64,000 nucleotides of DNA from Candidatus Dependentiae bacterium (GTDB lineage Bacteria > Babelota > Babeliae > Babelales > RVW-14), in NCBI GenBank assembly GCA_018266175.1, contig JAFEAY010000025.1:221003-285002 (forward strand), written 5' to 3'. Positions 10,292 through 19,319 of this stretch are shown in pieces (the stretch's first letter is position 1; the number at the start of each line of letters is the position of its first letter). Below the pieces are notes generated by a model that was not told the DNA's origin, searched no databases, and worked only from the letters and a program-made list of their open reading frames with translations. Made by a program: the position numbers and the translations under genes.

Positions 10292-10870
10292 TTACTTTTT
10301 TTGAGCTGTAATTAAGTAAAATTTTTCTTGATCATTATGCTCATAACAAACATGTTCATATTCGCTTGATTCGATCAATGTTTGCATAATAAAAGCGCGC
10401 TTGTTTGCATTCCTTATATCTAAACAAAGATACAACGCGCCGCCAGATTTTAAGCTTTGTGCAATGCATCCCAGGACTTCTTTTATTGATTTATTGGCTT
10501 TAAGCCAGTCATCGGGAAATATCGATAAAATAAGATCTAAGCTTTTGCGGAAATCGAAGAAAAATGCGTCCATAGAAACAATGTGTAAATTATTGATTCC
10601 AGAGTAGTCGAGCGTTGTTTTTTCTGCCAATTTTTCATTCGGTTCTATGCTCAAAACCAACCCTTGAGGGAGAAGGTTTCGCGCAATATAAGCACTTAAA
10701 TCTTCTTGAGCATAACTTATGTTTAAGAGATGTTCTGATCCTGCAAAGCTAATTGTTTCTAAAATTTGTAAGCCAATTTGAAATTGCTTGGAGGTATTAA
10801 TACTTGCTCCATAAAGAGAACTTATTTTGAGCAATACGATAAAAATCAAAAAAAATATATGATGTTTCAT
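10292..10870 (-). CDS. Exported class I SAM-methyltransferase-like protein
   Basis: A 192-residue protein with an N-terminal signal peptide (MKHHIFFLIFIVLLKISSLYG). The rest resembles a small Rossmann methyltransferase: HLLNISYAQEDLSAYIARNLLPQG would be motif I, though the glycine-rich GxGxG loop is degraded to ISYAQED. VLSIEPNEKL fits the acidic motif II, and DLILSIFPDDWLKANKSIKEVLGCIAQSLKSGGALYLCLDI fits the motif IV-V region. The altered SAM loop makes activity doubtful. It lies downstream of a clearer exported methyltransferase, separated by a GC-rich hairpin. Substrate unknown. Confidence 0.62.
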   Translation of the reverse strand: MKHHIFFLIFIVLLKISSLYGASINTSKQFQIGLQILETISFAGSEHLLNISYAQEDLSAYIARNLLPQGLVLSIEPNEKLAEKTTLDYSGINNLHIVSMDAFFFDFRKSLDLILSIFPDDWLKANKSIKEVLGCIAQSLKSGGALYLCLDIRNANKRAFIMQTLIESSEYEHVCYEHNDQEKFYLITAQKK

Positions 10871-10901
10871 ACAACTCCAAGACGTTTGAGTGCTTTTTAC
10901 C

Positions 10902-10937
10902 TACGGGGGTTTGGTGAGTTATAACCAAACCCCCGTA
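10902..10937 (-). terminator. GC-rich hairpin between the two methyltransferase genes
   Basis: A perfect 14-bp inverted repeat (TACGGGGGTTTGGT / ACCAAACCCCCGTA) with an eight-base loop. Only short T or A runs flank it, so it may be a weak terminator, a processing site or an mRNA stabiliser. Confidence 0.5.
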
Positions 10938-10951
10938 AATTTTTACAGCTT

Positions 10952-11827
10952 TTATCTAAGTGGTTTTTGAGCGATTATGATTCCACAATCAAGACCCTGA
11001 TTATAGGTTCCGTCAGGGTTTTTTGTTCCGTGCTCTTCAAGCTTTGCAAGAACGTCGCGTGAAAATTCTTCTCTGCGTTCTTGTGGAATTGCTTGTCCTA
11101 AAGGAATTGCAAAAATGGTTGCCATGCGCATTTCAGGGGTTAATTTCACTGTGCCAGAATTTTGGATAAAAACTTTTCCCAAGAAGCCTGCGTGAGCAAG
11201 GCTTTCTTGATATTGTTCAATAGGAATGCTGTTAGCTAAAACTTTCTTCCCTTCATAGTACTTCTTCCATTGTGGCAATTCTGTTATTTCGCGTGCACCT
11301 TTGAGCACAGGAATTGGGTATGATTCTGTGTGATCGATGTTAAATACTGCAAGAAGTTTGCCGCCTGGTTTTAAGCTTGCGTATACGCCGCTTAAGAATG
11401 CTTCTAGTTGCTCTAGATTGTCAAACCAGTGAATGCAATGTACTGATATTGCGGCATCGAATTGTTCTTGGTAATCAAGATTGCGAGCATCTTTGAGTTC
11501 AATAGTAAGGTTTGGGAGTGGACTTGCTGTTTGCTTTTGATTTGATTTTTCAATCATGCCTTTATCGTTGTCTATAGCAACAACTGATCCCTTGTGAAAA
11601 ATTTTTGCCATGTACGCTGCAAGTCTGCAGGTTCCGCATCCTATATCAAGTATTGATATTTCACTCTCCGTATCAAGGCCTGCTTGCTCAAGAAGTTTTA
11701 GGCCGTGGTTAAATTGTCCATCAGAACCTCGGTCGTATTGCTCTGCATCCCAGCTTGATTGCATGCCAAATAATGGTGTTGTAACAAGTGATACGATGAA
11801 AAATGTAAAAAATATCTGACGGTTCAT
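10952..11827 (-). CDS. Exported class I SAM-dependent methyltransferase
   Basis: A 291-residue protein starting at the ATG at 11827, chosen for the strong AAGGAG upstream and for the signal peptide it exposes (MNRQIFFTFFIVSLVTTPLFG); an in-frame ATG farther upstream would bury it. The mature part is a canonical methyltransferase: ISILDIGCGTCRLAAYMA (motif I, SAM loop), VVAIDNDKGMIEKS (motif II acidic residue), LKDARNLDYQEQFDAAISVHCIHWF (motif IV) and LKPGGKLLAVF (motif VI). The fold and the QYDRGSDGQFNHGLKLL opening recall trans-aconitate 2-methyltransferase-like enzymes. Exported methyltransferases are unusual; action on a host or envelope substrate is inference. Confidence 0.8.
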   Translation of the reverse strand: MNRQIFFTFFIVSLVTTPLFGMQSSWDAEQYDRGSDGQFNHGLKLLEQAGLDTESEISILDIGCGTCRLAAYMAKIFHKGSVVAIDNDKGMIEKSNQKQTASPLPNLTIELKDARNLDYQEQFDAAISVHCIHWFDNLEQLEAFLSGVYASLKPGGKLLAVFNIDHTESYPIPVLKGAREITELPQWKKYYEGKKVLANSIPIEQYQESLAHAGFLGKVFIQNSGTVKLTPEMRMATIFAIPLGQAIPQERREEFSRDVLAKLEEHGTKNPDGTYNQGLDCGIIIAQKPLR

Positions 11828-12075
11828 ACCAGTCTCCTTGTTTTTAATGAGGTTGTTAACCGACCTTAAATAATTTTTTAACGGTATCATTTTTAAGACC
11901 GATAGCATAGATATTAGTCATATCTTGCCAATTAAGGACAGAGAATTGGTAATTGAGTCTTTTATGGCCCAAAGGCCCCTTTTCACCATTTAAACCCCCG
12001 GTTTTTCCTGGTTTTGACAAAATATTTCTGTTTGATAATATTGATAATATTGAATTAATCAGTGGAGGGGTCTAT

Positions 12076-14865
12076 ATGAAAAAAATTATTCAATCATTTT
12101 GTATTCCAGTTTTGATGTTTTTACTAAAAATTACATCGCTGACAGGTATGGAGCATAGCTCTGTTCAATTAAAATCAGAGTCAGATTCATTGATTATTGA
12201 TTTATCAACAAGTAGCAGTTCTAGTTCTTCAAGCAATGATGCCAATATTCATAGTCATCAAGATAGTAATCAATCACGAGAATCATTGCAGGATGATTTT
12301 GGATCACCTGAAAATAAAGCTCCACAATTGCTTGAAAATATTTTTGAGCAATTGATTGCTGATGGTAGTAAGGATCCACAAACTGGTCGAATGCTTTGTA
12401 CTGTTTTTTATCTGCGCGAGCAGCTCATTAAGCTTTTTACGTACGAAAAGATTTCAAGTTCTGAAGAGTTAGATAGCGAGCGCTATGACAATGCTTATTT
12501 AATGATAAATACGATTTATTTGAAGGCTATTGCTCTTCTTCCGTTAGAAGTACAACAACTCTTAGAAGAGCTTGACCAACATTTTGAGTTGAGTGAAAAT
12601 TCTTCTTCATTTAAAAGCTTTGCGCTGATTCAAGCCTCTAGGCATTTTTTTGCACGTAAAGTGTACAGCTTGCTTCATGAGCTTGAAAATTTTTATACGT
12701 TGGGATTGAATGTTTTAACAAATAAAAATATCGTAAAGCAGATGCAATCAACTGAGTTTGTTAAATGTTTAAATCATATTAATTTGTCAGAACAATTCGT
12801 TCTTTTTAAATATAGCTCAGAGAATTTCTTTAGTAATAAGCTTGATAAATATAGCTTTTTAGATTCAAAAATTATTATTCCAGCATTTTGGTTACAATGT
12901 GAAGCGCCAATTCAATGTATTTTTGATTTAGACGATAAGGTTCTTGAGTCAGAGATGAGTTCTTGTCAGAAAATATCAGGACTACCAGATCGCGTTGTGA
13001 GCCCAGAACAGAAGGTTTATTTGCATCAACTTTCCAGTATTATGAGTTCAGCTCAACGGCTCAAGTACTTGCTCAATGAATGTAAGCAGTTATGGACAAG
13101 AGATAAAGAGCTTTGGGCTGACTTGGATACAAAGAGCTTTATTAACGATTTTATTGATCAGACATCGGGTTTTAAGCAAGCGTACGCTCATGTGTATGAC
13201 TCTGTATTTGAGAAAATTCATGCATCGAGGGTTTCAAATTTTTCATTTAATTTATCTGAATGGGCTAAAAATTGGTTTGCTTATTTTTTCATAAATCAAG
13301 ATAAGCAAATCCAGGAACTCCCTTTTAGTAATAAATTGCCTCAAAAAATATTTTGTATTGAAAACGTGTTATCTCATAGCTCTATTGATCAGCTTGAAAT
13401 TTTGAGACAGGCTTTTGATCGAAATGTATTTTTTGTTAATCAAATTATAAACTATCATGAGCAGCAAGAACGTCTTTCTAGGTTTAAATCAGGAAAAAAA
13501 TCTAAGAAAAAATCAAAATCAGTTGTAATGGTAAAATCATTTGAGCAAAATTTACACGATCTTATTTATAATCACCTTGCTCAGAATGTAACATTTAACG
13601 ATAAGCTCGATCAAAGCTTATATCAAGCCGTTATTGAATGTGATGATTTGCGCTGTTTGCTTCTATCAAGTGGTGTTATTTTAGGTAAGAAATACGGAGA
13701 AAATCTATCGTGCTATTTGAGGTATCGCCTATCATCGCTTGAAGAAGAGGTTACGGAAAAAGATCTTGTTCAATTAAAAAGTACTTCTGAAAAGCTTCGT
13801 ATTGATATTGGTGATAATGGTTTTTTGCGTATTCCTGATCTTTATACACGCGTGGTTCATGCGTATTATCTAGAACGAATTCAAGACCGAATAAAGCAGC
13901 TTGTTAAAAGTAATGCGTTTGCTGCTGAACCTAAAAAAACAAAGAAAAAAAAGAAAAAAAGTTCGGGTCAAAAAAAGCGTTCAAAAATGCGTATTGATAA
14001 GGGCTCTCAGGATTCCCAATTGCCTTATCCTGATGCGCACGATAATTTAGATTCCGATATTCAAAATGATTCGTCTATTAAAGATTCTTCGCATTCGTTT
14101 ATTCAAGAAGATTCTTTAGTAATTGTTGAGTCAGAGCTGTCTACTTTAAAAGAACAAAATGATTCGGTCTTGGATGAAACTGTTGAGAAAATTTTGATAG
14201 GTGATTGCCAAGAAGAGTTTGCTCAATCTGGAAAATGGGTACTTGTTGGTAAGAAAAAAAAGTGTAAGAAATTAAGTCCATATAAAAAGTTTATTCAGAG
14301 TCTTCAGGAATCTTTATCAATATCTTCAGACTTCTTTTATTCTGCTGATGAAGTTATTCATTCGGGATATAATTGTGCAATCATCAATCAACCACCTTCA
14401 TCGTTTAATAAGCAAATTGGAGTAGTTCTTTATTTACAAGAAAAAAATCAAGCTCCTCACATTAAGCATTTAAAATCTTATGCTCGCATAAGAAAAGCTC
14501 GAAATCATATACTCAACAAAAAGGATAATTTTCATGATTTTTCATATCGAACTGAAGATTACCTTGAGTATGGTCTTCTGGTTGCCAGCATTGAAGAGGC
14601 TGCACATAACCAGCTTTGTTTAAGTCTGAAAAATTTTAAGCTCCCTCAAGATTGCTATGCAATTCTTATCCCAGGTAAGCTTTTATGCTTTAATCCGAAC
14701 AGCTTAAGCGCAGAAGAAAGAGAACGCGTGCTTGATCAAAATCAACCAGGAGAACCTGGTGTTTTTGCAGGAGCTTTTGTTTTCATTTTCAAAAAACATG
14801 ATCACACGTGTGTGCATCGTTGTTTTCATCAGGCAAAACTTGTAGACCAGGAAGCTGATGCCTAG
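12076..14865 (+). CDS. Large exported protein of unknown function, Lys-rich segments
   Basis: A 929-residue protein starting at the ATG at 12076, with AGTGGAGGGG upstream. It opens with a signal peptide (MKKIIQSFCIPVLMFLLKITSLTG), then a poly-Ser stretch (about residues 47-56) in an acidic, low-complexity region. No domain is recognised. The middle is helical in composition. Three Lys-rich blocks occur, near residues 470 (GKKSKKKSK), 618-640 (two clusters, KKTKKKKKK and KKRSK) and 725-735 (VGKKKKCKK). The last 180 residues look like a compact mixed alpha/beta domain (VLYLQEKNQAPHIKHLKSY onward). No enzyme motif could be assigned. It stands alone, followed by a terminator. Confidence 0.7.
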   Translation: MKKIIQSFCIPVLMFLLKITSLTGMEHSSVQLKSESDSLIIDLSTSSSSSSSSNDANIHSHQDSNQSRESLQDDFGSPENKAPQLLENIFEQLIADGSKDPQTGRMLCTVFYLREQLIKLFTYEKISSSEELDSERYDNAYLMINTIYLKAIALLPLEVQQLLEELDQHFELSENSSSFKSFALIQASRHFFARKVYSLLHELENFYTLGLNVLTNKNIVKQMQSTEFVKCLNHINLSEQFVLFKYSSENFFSNKLDKYSFLDSKIIIPAFWLQCEAPIQCIFDLDDKVLESEMSSCQKISGLPDRVVSPEQKVYLHQLSSIMSSAQRLKYLLNECKQLWTRDKELWADLDTKSFINDFIDQTSGFKQAYAHVYDSVFEKIHASRVSNFSFNLSEWAKNWFAYFFINQDKQIQELPFSNKLPQKIFCIENVLSHSSIDQLEILRQAFDRNVFFVNQIINYHEQQERLSRFKSGKKSKKKSKSVVMVKSFEQNLHDLIYNHLAQNVTFNDKLDQSLYQAVIECDDLRCLLLSSGVILGKKYGENLSCYLRYRLSSLEEEVTEKDLVQLKSTSEKLRIDIGDNGFLRIPDLYTRVVHAYYLERIQDRIKQLVKSNAFAAEPKKTKKKKKKSSGQKKRSKMRIDKGSQDSQLPYPDAHDNLDSDIQNDSSIKDSSHSFIQEDSLVIVESELSTLKEQNDSVLDETVEKILIGDCQEEFAQSGKWVLVGKKKKCKKLSPYKKFIQSLQESLSISSDFFYSADEVIHSGYNCAIINQPPSSFNKQIGVVLYLQEKNQAPHIKHLKSYARIRKARNHILNKKDNFHDFSYRTEDYLEYGLLVASIEEAAHNQLCLSLKNFKLPQDCYAILIPGKLLCFNPNSLSAEERERVLDQNQPGEPGVFAGAFVFIFKKHDHTCVHRCFHQAKLVDQEADA

Positions 14866-14949
14866 GACTAATATTCCACGTAATAACGACGCGATTATTG
14901 TTTTGATCTGCTCGAAATAAACAATCGTTTTTTAAGCTATAAATTCTTA

Positions 14950-14990
14950 AAGTCGCAGCAAAAATATTTTGCTGCGACTTTTTATTTTTT
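14950..14990 (+). terminator. Rho-independent terminator
   Basis: Stem AGTCGCAGC with GCTGCGACT, extended by an AAAA/TTTT pairing around a short loop, then TTTTATTTTTT. It closes the transcription unit of the large exported protein and precedes the nucleoside transporter. Confidence 0.88.
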
Positions 14991-15125
14991 CAAGTAATAA
15001 AAATTTTTGATAGTTCTTAAAAAACTTGAAAGAGACGCCTTAAATATTTGCTGAAGTTTTTTATGAGGTGTGTATATTGGTCCAATAGTTTTACAACAGT
15101 CTCATTTTTAAGAAGGGTAGAATAG

Positions 15126-16349
15126 ATGTTTGGTATCGTTGAATACTTAATGACCGATAATCGATATATGAGTTTGGTGGGTATAGTTGCTATTTTGGGA
15201 ATTGCGTTTTTATTTTCACGCAATCGTAATCGCATTCGTCCACGACAAATTTTGACCGCACTTGCAATGCAGTTTGGTATTGCATTTTTCATTCTCAAAA
15301 CATCGATTGGAGCATCAATGTTTATGGGCATAGCTCATGGCTTTGAATCGCTCTACCGCTTTGCAGATCAAGGCTGTGCCTTTGTTTTTGGTAACCTTGC
15401 AAATTTAGAAGGTCCATGGGGCTTTGTTTTTGCCATCAAGGTTGTCCCAATCATTATTTTCTTTGGTGCACTCATGGCACTTATGTATCACCTTGGTGTT
15501 GTACAGCTTTTTGTTAAAGGATTAGCGTTTGCAATTCGCCCACTCCTTGGAACTTCTGGTGCAGAGACGTTGTCAGTCGCTGCAAACAGTATGCTTGGAC
15601 AAACTGAGGCTCCACTCCTAATCAAAAATTATCTTGCACGCATGACGCAGTCTGAAATGCTTACCGTCATGGTGAGTGGTATGGCGCACTTGAGCGGCTC
15701 AATTCTTGCCGTTTATGGCTTGATGGGTGTTCCTATTGTACATCTTCTTTCAGCAAGCATTATGGCAATTCCTGGTGCAATCTTGATTGCAAAAATCCTC
15801 ATGCCTGAAGTTGAAACGCCTGAAACACTCGCCGGTAATAAAATTGATATGAAGCCTGCAACTAAAAACGTACTTGATGCACTTTCGTCTGGCACCTCCG
15901 ATGGATTGCGTTTAGCTGTTAACGTTGCTGCAATGCTTATTGCATTCATTAGTTTAATGGCAATGGCAAGTGCAATACTTGAATTCTGTACCGGCTTTAC
16001 CTTAAGTGCTGTGTTTGGAAAGCTATTTTACGGTGTTGCTTACTTAATCGGTATTCCTGGTGTTGATTGCCAAGCTGCTGGCGTATTGCTTGGTGAAAAG
16101 CTTGTGATTAATGAATTTGTTGCATATACACATTTCATAGCATCAAATTTAACACCTCGATCAATTGCTATTTTGACCTATGCGCTTGCAGGATTTTCAA
16201 ATTTCTCATGCATTGGAATTCAGATTGGTGGTATCGGTGCTATTTGCCCAGAAAAACGTGAGCTGTTGACACGACTTGGTTTGATGGCGCTGCTTGGTGG
16301 TACGCTTGCTAACTTACTCAATGCATCAATTGCAGGTTTATTTATTTAA
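15126..16349 (+). CDS. Concentrative nucleoside transporter (CNT/NupC family)
   Basis: A 407-residue inner-membrane nucleoside symporter. The family layout is clear: an N-terminal trio of helices, then the conserved NSMLGQTEAPLLIKNYLARMTQSEMLTVMVSGMAHLSGS segment (about residues 155-195), which forms the first nucleoside-binding half. The C-terminal SNFSCIGIQIGGIGAICPEKR (near residue 360) forms the second. Length matches bacterial NupC. AAGAAGGGTAGAATAG precedes the ATG. It would import nucleosides with sodium or protons, fitting a lifestyle that scavenges nucleotides. The exported ankyrin gene starts 26 bases downstream and may be cotranscribed. Confidence 0.93.
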   Translation: MFGIVEYLMTDNRYMSLVGIVAILGIAFLFSRNRNRIRPRQILTALAMQFGIAFFILKTSIGASMFMGIAHGFESLYRFADQGCAFVFGNLANLEGPWGFVFAIKVVPIIIFFGALMALMYHLGVVQLFVKGLAFAIRPLLGTSGAETLSVAANSMLGQTEAPLLIKNYLARMTQSEMLTVMVSGMAHLSGSILAVYGLMGVPIVHLLSASIMAIPGAILIAKILMPEVETPETLAGNKIDMKPATKNVLDALSSGTSDGLRLAVNVAAMLIAFISLMAMASAILEFCTGFTLSAVFGKLFYGVAYLIGIPGVDCQAAGVLLGEKLVINEFVAYTHFIASNLTPRSIAILTYALAGFSNFSCIGIQIGGIGAICPEKRELLTRLGLMALLGGTLANLLNASIAGLFI

Positions 16350-16375
16350 ATAAGTTTGAAGAAACGAGAGTAGTA

Positions 16376-17041
16376 ATGAAGTTACTAAAAAATCTTTTTG
16401 TTTTGACCATTGCATGTATTTTCTTGTCTGTTTCTCTGAATGGAGTATTACAAAACGAAGAATCAGATTACGATAAATATCGTGTCATAAAATATGGGCT
16501 TGAGGTTGAAAACCCCGGTCAAAATGTCATCTATTCGATTATCCAGTTAGGTAATCCCATTGATGTCTGCGAAGTCATGGAATTGTTCTTTCGAGTAGGA
16601 AATGAAACAGAGCGGAATCAGATAGTAAACTATCTCTCAACCAAAGGTGCTTTTATAGATGGTAATGGGAGGCCTGTGCTTCATGTCGCTGCGTCGCTAT
16701 CTAGTCAAGCTCAAGCATATCGAATTATCAAATTTTTGCTTCAAGTCTTTGGTTCTCAGTATGTTAATCAACAAGATAGCGCAGGTCAGACGCCGCTACA
16801 TATTGCAGCTTTTGCTGGGCATGAACAAGTAATAAAATGTTTGTTGGAAAATGGTGCTGATGAAACTATTTCAACTCACAAGGGCAAGCTTGCTTTTGAA
16901 CTTGCTCATGATGCTGGCCATAAGGTAATTAGGGATTATTTATCAAGCTTATATCAGGAGCTCGTGATAAAAAAAAATTCAGGCTTCTCATATAACATAA
17001 CTGATTTGAAAAACCGAACGATTTGTTATTCTAATCTATAA
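16376..17041 (+). CDS. Exported ankyrin-repeat protein
   Basis: A 221-residue protein with a signal peptide (MKLLKNLFVLTIACIFLSVSLNG). From about residue 95, ankyrin units are visible: GRPVLHVAASL..QAYRIIKFLL, then GQTPLHIAAFAGHEQVIKCLLENGAD, then GKLAFELAHDAGHKVIRDYL. The second is near consensus. Ankyrin repeats mediate protein binding; exported forms are typical effectors of intracellular bacteria, so a host-directed role is plausible but inferred. The gene follows the nucleoside transporter by 26 bases and is closed by a strong hairpin at 17112. Confidence 0.85.
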   Translation: MKLLKNLFVLTIACIFLSVSLNGVLQNEESDYDKYRVIKYGLEVENPGQNVIYSIIQLGNPIDVCEVMELFFRVGNETERNQIVNYLSTKGAFIDGNGRPVLHVAASLSSQAQAYRIIKFLLQVFGSQYVNQQDSAGQTPLHIAAFAGHEQVIKCLLENGADETISTHKGKLAFELAHDAGHKVIRDYLSSLYQELVIKKNSGFSYNITDLKNRTICYSNL

Positions 17042-17111
17042 AATGAGCTTACGGCTTTTCACTTATTTTTTTTGCGATGCGATGAGTAAAAAACAATCTA
17101 AATTATAATAA

Positions 17112-17158
17112 TCCAATAAGAAGAGGGTCGATTCAAAACCGGCCCTCTTCTTATTGGA
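17112..17158. terminator. Bidirectional hairpin between convergent genes
   Basis: A perfect 16-bp inverted repeat (TCCAATAAGAAGAGGG / CCCTCTTCTTATTGGA) with a 15-base loop lies between the ankyrin gene and the convergent exported protein. It lacks a long T run, but its position suggests shared termination. Confidence 0.65.
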
Positions 17159-17175
17159 AATTACGTTACGTTTTA

Positions 17176-17868
17176 TTAAGCGGTTAAAGCAGCTTCAAGG
17201 AGTTGTCTGCATTTTTCAAAATCTGCTCCTGATTTGAACCAGGCGCAATCGACATCTAATTCTTCCGCTTCAACTTCTGTTAGATAAGCAATATCAGTTT
17301 CAGTTATCAATAACCCATTATTGATGAGATATTCAACAATATCTGGTATGCCATATTCCAGAGCTGTTCTGAGTGCGCTGGCAATATGTTCAGGAGAGAT
17401 AATGTGTATTTCAAGTGTGTTAATTTGCTTAACGCAATCCTGTACCAGGTACTGAATATGAGTATAATGAGCTTTTTCTAGATCCTCAGTCAGCTGCGAA
17501 ACAAGGCTTACTAAATTATTCTTATTTAATTGAGCATGTTCTTCAGCTTGTTCTGTGAGAATATTACGAAGTTTTCTTGCTGTATTTGTCCGACGAGCAA
17601 GAGCACCTCTTTTCGATGAGCTATTTCCGCTGCTACGTAATTTTCCTGAACTTCTCAATTGTTTAAACATGTTTTCAGTTAAAAGGCCAGGGTATTTTTC
17701 ATTGAGCGTCTTGAGCTTGCGAACTTCATCTTCATCAAGCTTGTTTCCTTGTTCAATCTTGGTAGCAATAGATTGAATATCTTCATCGGTATAAACGACC
17801 GCTTTAACCTGCAATGTATAACTAAATACAAGTAGAACGAGTGTGCAAAGACGCGATGAAAAATTCAT
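17176..17868 (-). CDS. Exported protein with a weak ankyrin-like C-terminus
   Basis: A 230-residue protein. The ATG at 17868 was chosen because AAAGGAGGCAAG precedes it and it yields a signal peptide (MNFSSRLCTLVLLVFSYTLQVKA). The mature N-terminus contains DEDIQSIATKIEQGNKLDEDEVRKLKTL, and the middle is basic and Ser-rich (residues about 75-95). Near residue 160-195, HIASALRTALEYGIPDIVEYLINNGLLI has the spacing of an ankyrin unit. Too divergent for a firm domain call. It is transcribed toward the ankyrin gene and divergently from an MFS transporter. Function unknown. Confidence 0.65.
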   Translation of the reverse strand: MNFSSRLCTLVLLVFSYTLQVKAVVYTDEDIQSIATKIEQGNKLDEDEVRKLKTLNEKYPGLLTENMFKQLRSSGKLRSSGNSSSKRGALARRTNTARKLRNILTEQAEEHAQLNKNNLVSLVSQLTEDLEKAHYTHIQYLVQDCVKQINTLEIHIISPEHIASALRTALEYGIPDIVEYLINNGLLITETDIAYLTEVEAEELDVDCAWFKSGADFEKCRQLLEAALTA

Positions 17869-17925
17869 CTTGCCTCCTTTATAAATAATGAACGAAGAAT
17901 ACAAAACAAAAAACATAAGAACAAT

Positions 17926-17978
17926 AATAACTGAATGAATAAAAATTTGAATAAAAATTATTTTTATATTCAGTTATT
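17926..17978. repeat. Inverted repeat in the divergent promoter region
   Basis: AATAACTGAAT pairs with ATTCAGTTATT 31 bases on, with further A/T pairing inside. It lies between the divergent exported-protein and MFS genes, where an operator could sit. No regulator is visible. Confidence 0.4.
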
Positions 17979-18108
17979 GCTATTTGAATTGAGGTGTTTT
18001 GTGGAATTAAGGAACAAGCTAATAAAATTTTTTAATAGAGCTCTATTTTTATTCTATAATCAGATAATATGAATGTATTAGAAATATAAAATAGTAATAA
18101 GGAATTTC

Positions 18109-19314
18109 ATGCCCGCCTCTTCTTCTCATTTATCGAATAATCCATCAATGATTACGCTTATTCTTTTGACCTCATTTGCAGCAGCAGGAGCTATGCTTTT
18201 AACTCCAGCACTGCCCATGATGGCCCAATCACTTGCTATAACCGCAGAGCATGTGCAGCTTGTTGTGAGCGTTTACTTGGCCGGTTATGCCCTTGGTATG
18301 CTTCCCTATGGGCCCTTTGCTAACAGGTTTGGCCGAAAACCAACGCTCTATTTGGGACTAGTTTTGGCAATTATTGGCGCCTTGATAAGTGTTGTTGCAG
18401 GCTGTTTTCAGTTATTTGGTTTGCTTGTATTTGGGCGATTAGTTACTGCTGTTGGAGCATCAGTTGGGCTTAAAATTGCTTACACCATGGTTGGCGATTT
18501 GTATTCCGGTGCGCATGCAACACGCAAGATTGCAACGCTCATGCTTGGCTTTCCTGTTGCTTCTGCAATTGCCATGACGGTTGGCGGTTTTTTAACACAG
18601 CATGTTGGGTGGTATGGTTCGTTGTATGCATTGGTTGTATATGGCATTTTTTTACTTGTTTTGAGTACTCGTTTGCCTGAAACAACCTCAGAGTTGGACC
18701 TTGATGCATTGCGCATAAAACATATTTATCGTGGCTATGCTCGAGAAATTTTTCATATGCCCATGATTTTGAGCTCACTTCAGGTAGGAATGACTTGTTC
18801 AATTTTATATGTCTTTGCAGCAAAAGCGCCATTCTTAGCAATTAATGTTCTTGGACTTCGTCCCGATGTGTATGGCTCATTGAGCTTTTTAGCCGCGCTT
18901 GGTCAAGCAACAGGGTTATCGCTGAGTATCTATTTTGCCTACCGGCTGCATCAGCTTCAGGCCATGTTTGTTGGATTATGTGCTCTGATTACCGCAATCA
19001 TTTTATTTATTCTGGGCTTCTGGCTTTTCGGTTTTTCGCTAGTGACCTTTTTTCTCCCAGTACCACTGATGTTTATGGGTAATTCATTGGTGACATCAAA
19101 TGCAACGTCGTATGCGCTATCGGCTTCTCATAAACGGTCGTATGCATCAGCACTGGTTAATTCACTGGGATTATGTATTGCCTCTGGTGGTGTTTGTTTT
19201 TCTAATACTTTAAATTTTCAAAACCATTGGATGGTCCCCCTGTTTTTTGGGGCAGCAGCTCTTCTTGCTTTGCTGTGGTGGGGTGTTTTGTATAGAACAC
19301 AACAAAAAAATTAA
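18109..19314 (+). CDS. MFS transporter, Bcr/CflA-like
   Basis: A 401-residue major facilitator protein with about 12 membrane helices. Motif A in the 2-3 loop reads GPFANRFGRKPTLYLG (about residues 66-81). The N-terminal LTPALPMMAQSLAITAEHVQLVVSVYLAGYALGML is typical of the Bcr/CflA drug-resistance (DHA1) group, proton-driven exporters of drugs or small metabolites. AATAAGGAATTTC provides the Shine-Dalgarno, and a TATAAT box sits at 18055-18060, about 50 bases upstream. The substrate cannot be told from sequence. Confidence 0.85.
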   Translation: MPASSSHLSNNPSMITLILLTSFAAAGAMLLTPALPMMAQSLAITAEHVQLVVSVYLAGYALGMLPYGPFANRFGRKPTLYLGLVLAIIGALISVVAGCFQLFGLLVFGRLVTAVGASVGLKIAYTMVGDLYSGAHATRKIATLMLGFPVASAIAMTVGGFLTQHVGWYGSLYALVVYGIFLLVLSTRLPETTSELDLDALRIKHIYRGYAREIFHMPMILSSLQVGMTCSILYVFAAKAPFLAINVLGLRPDVYGSLSFLAALGQATGLSLSIYFAYRLHQLQAMFVGLCALITAIILFILGFWLFGFSLVTFFLPVPLMFMGNSLVTSNATSYALSASHKRSYASALVNSLGLCIASGGVCFSNTLNFQNHWMVPLFFGAAALLALLWWGVLYRTQQKN

Positions 19315-19319
19315 TCCTT

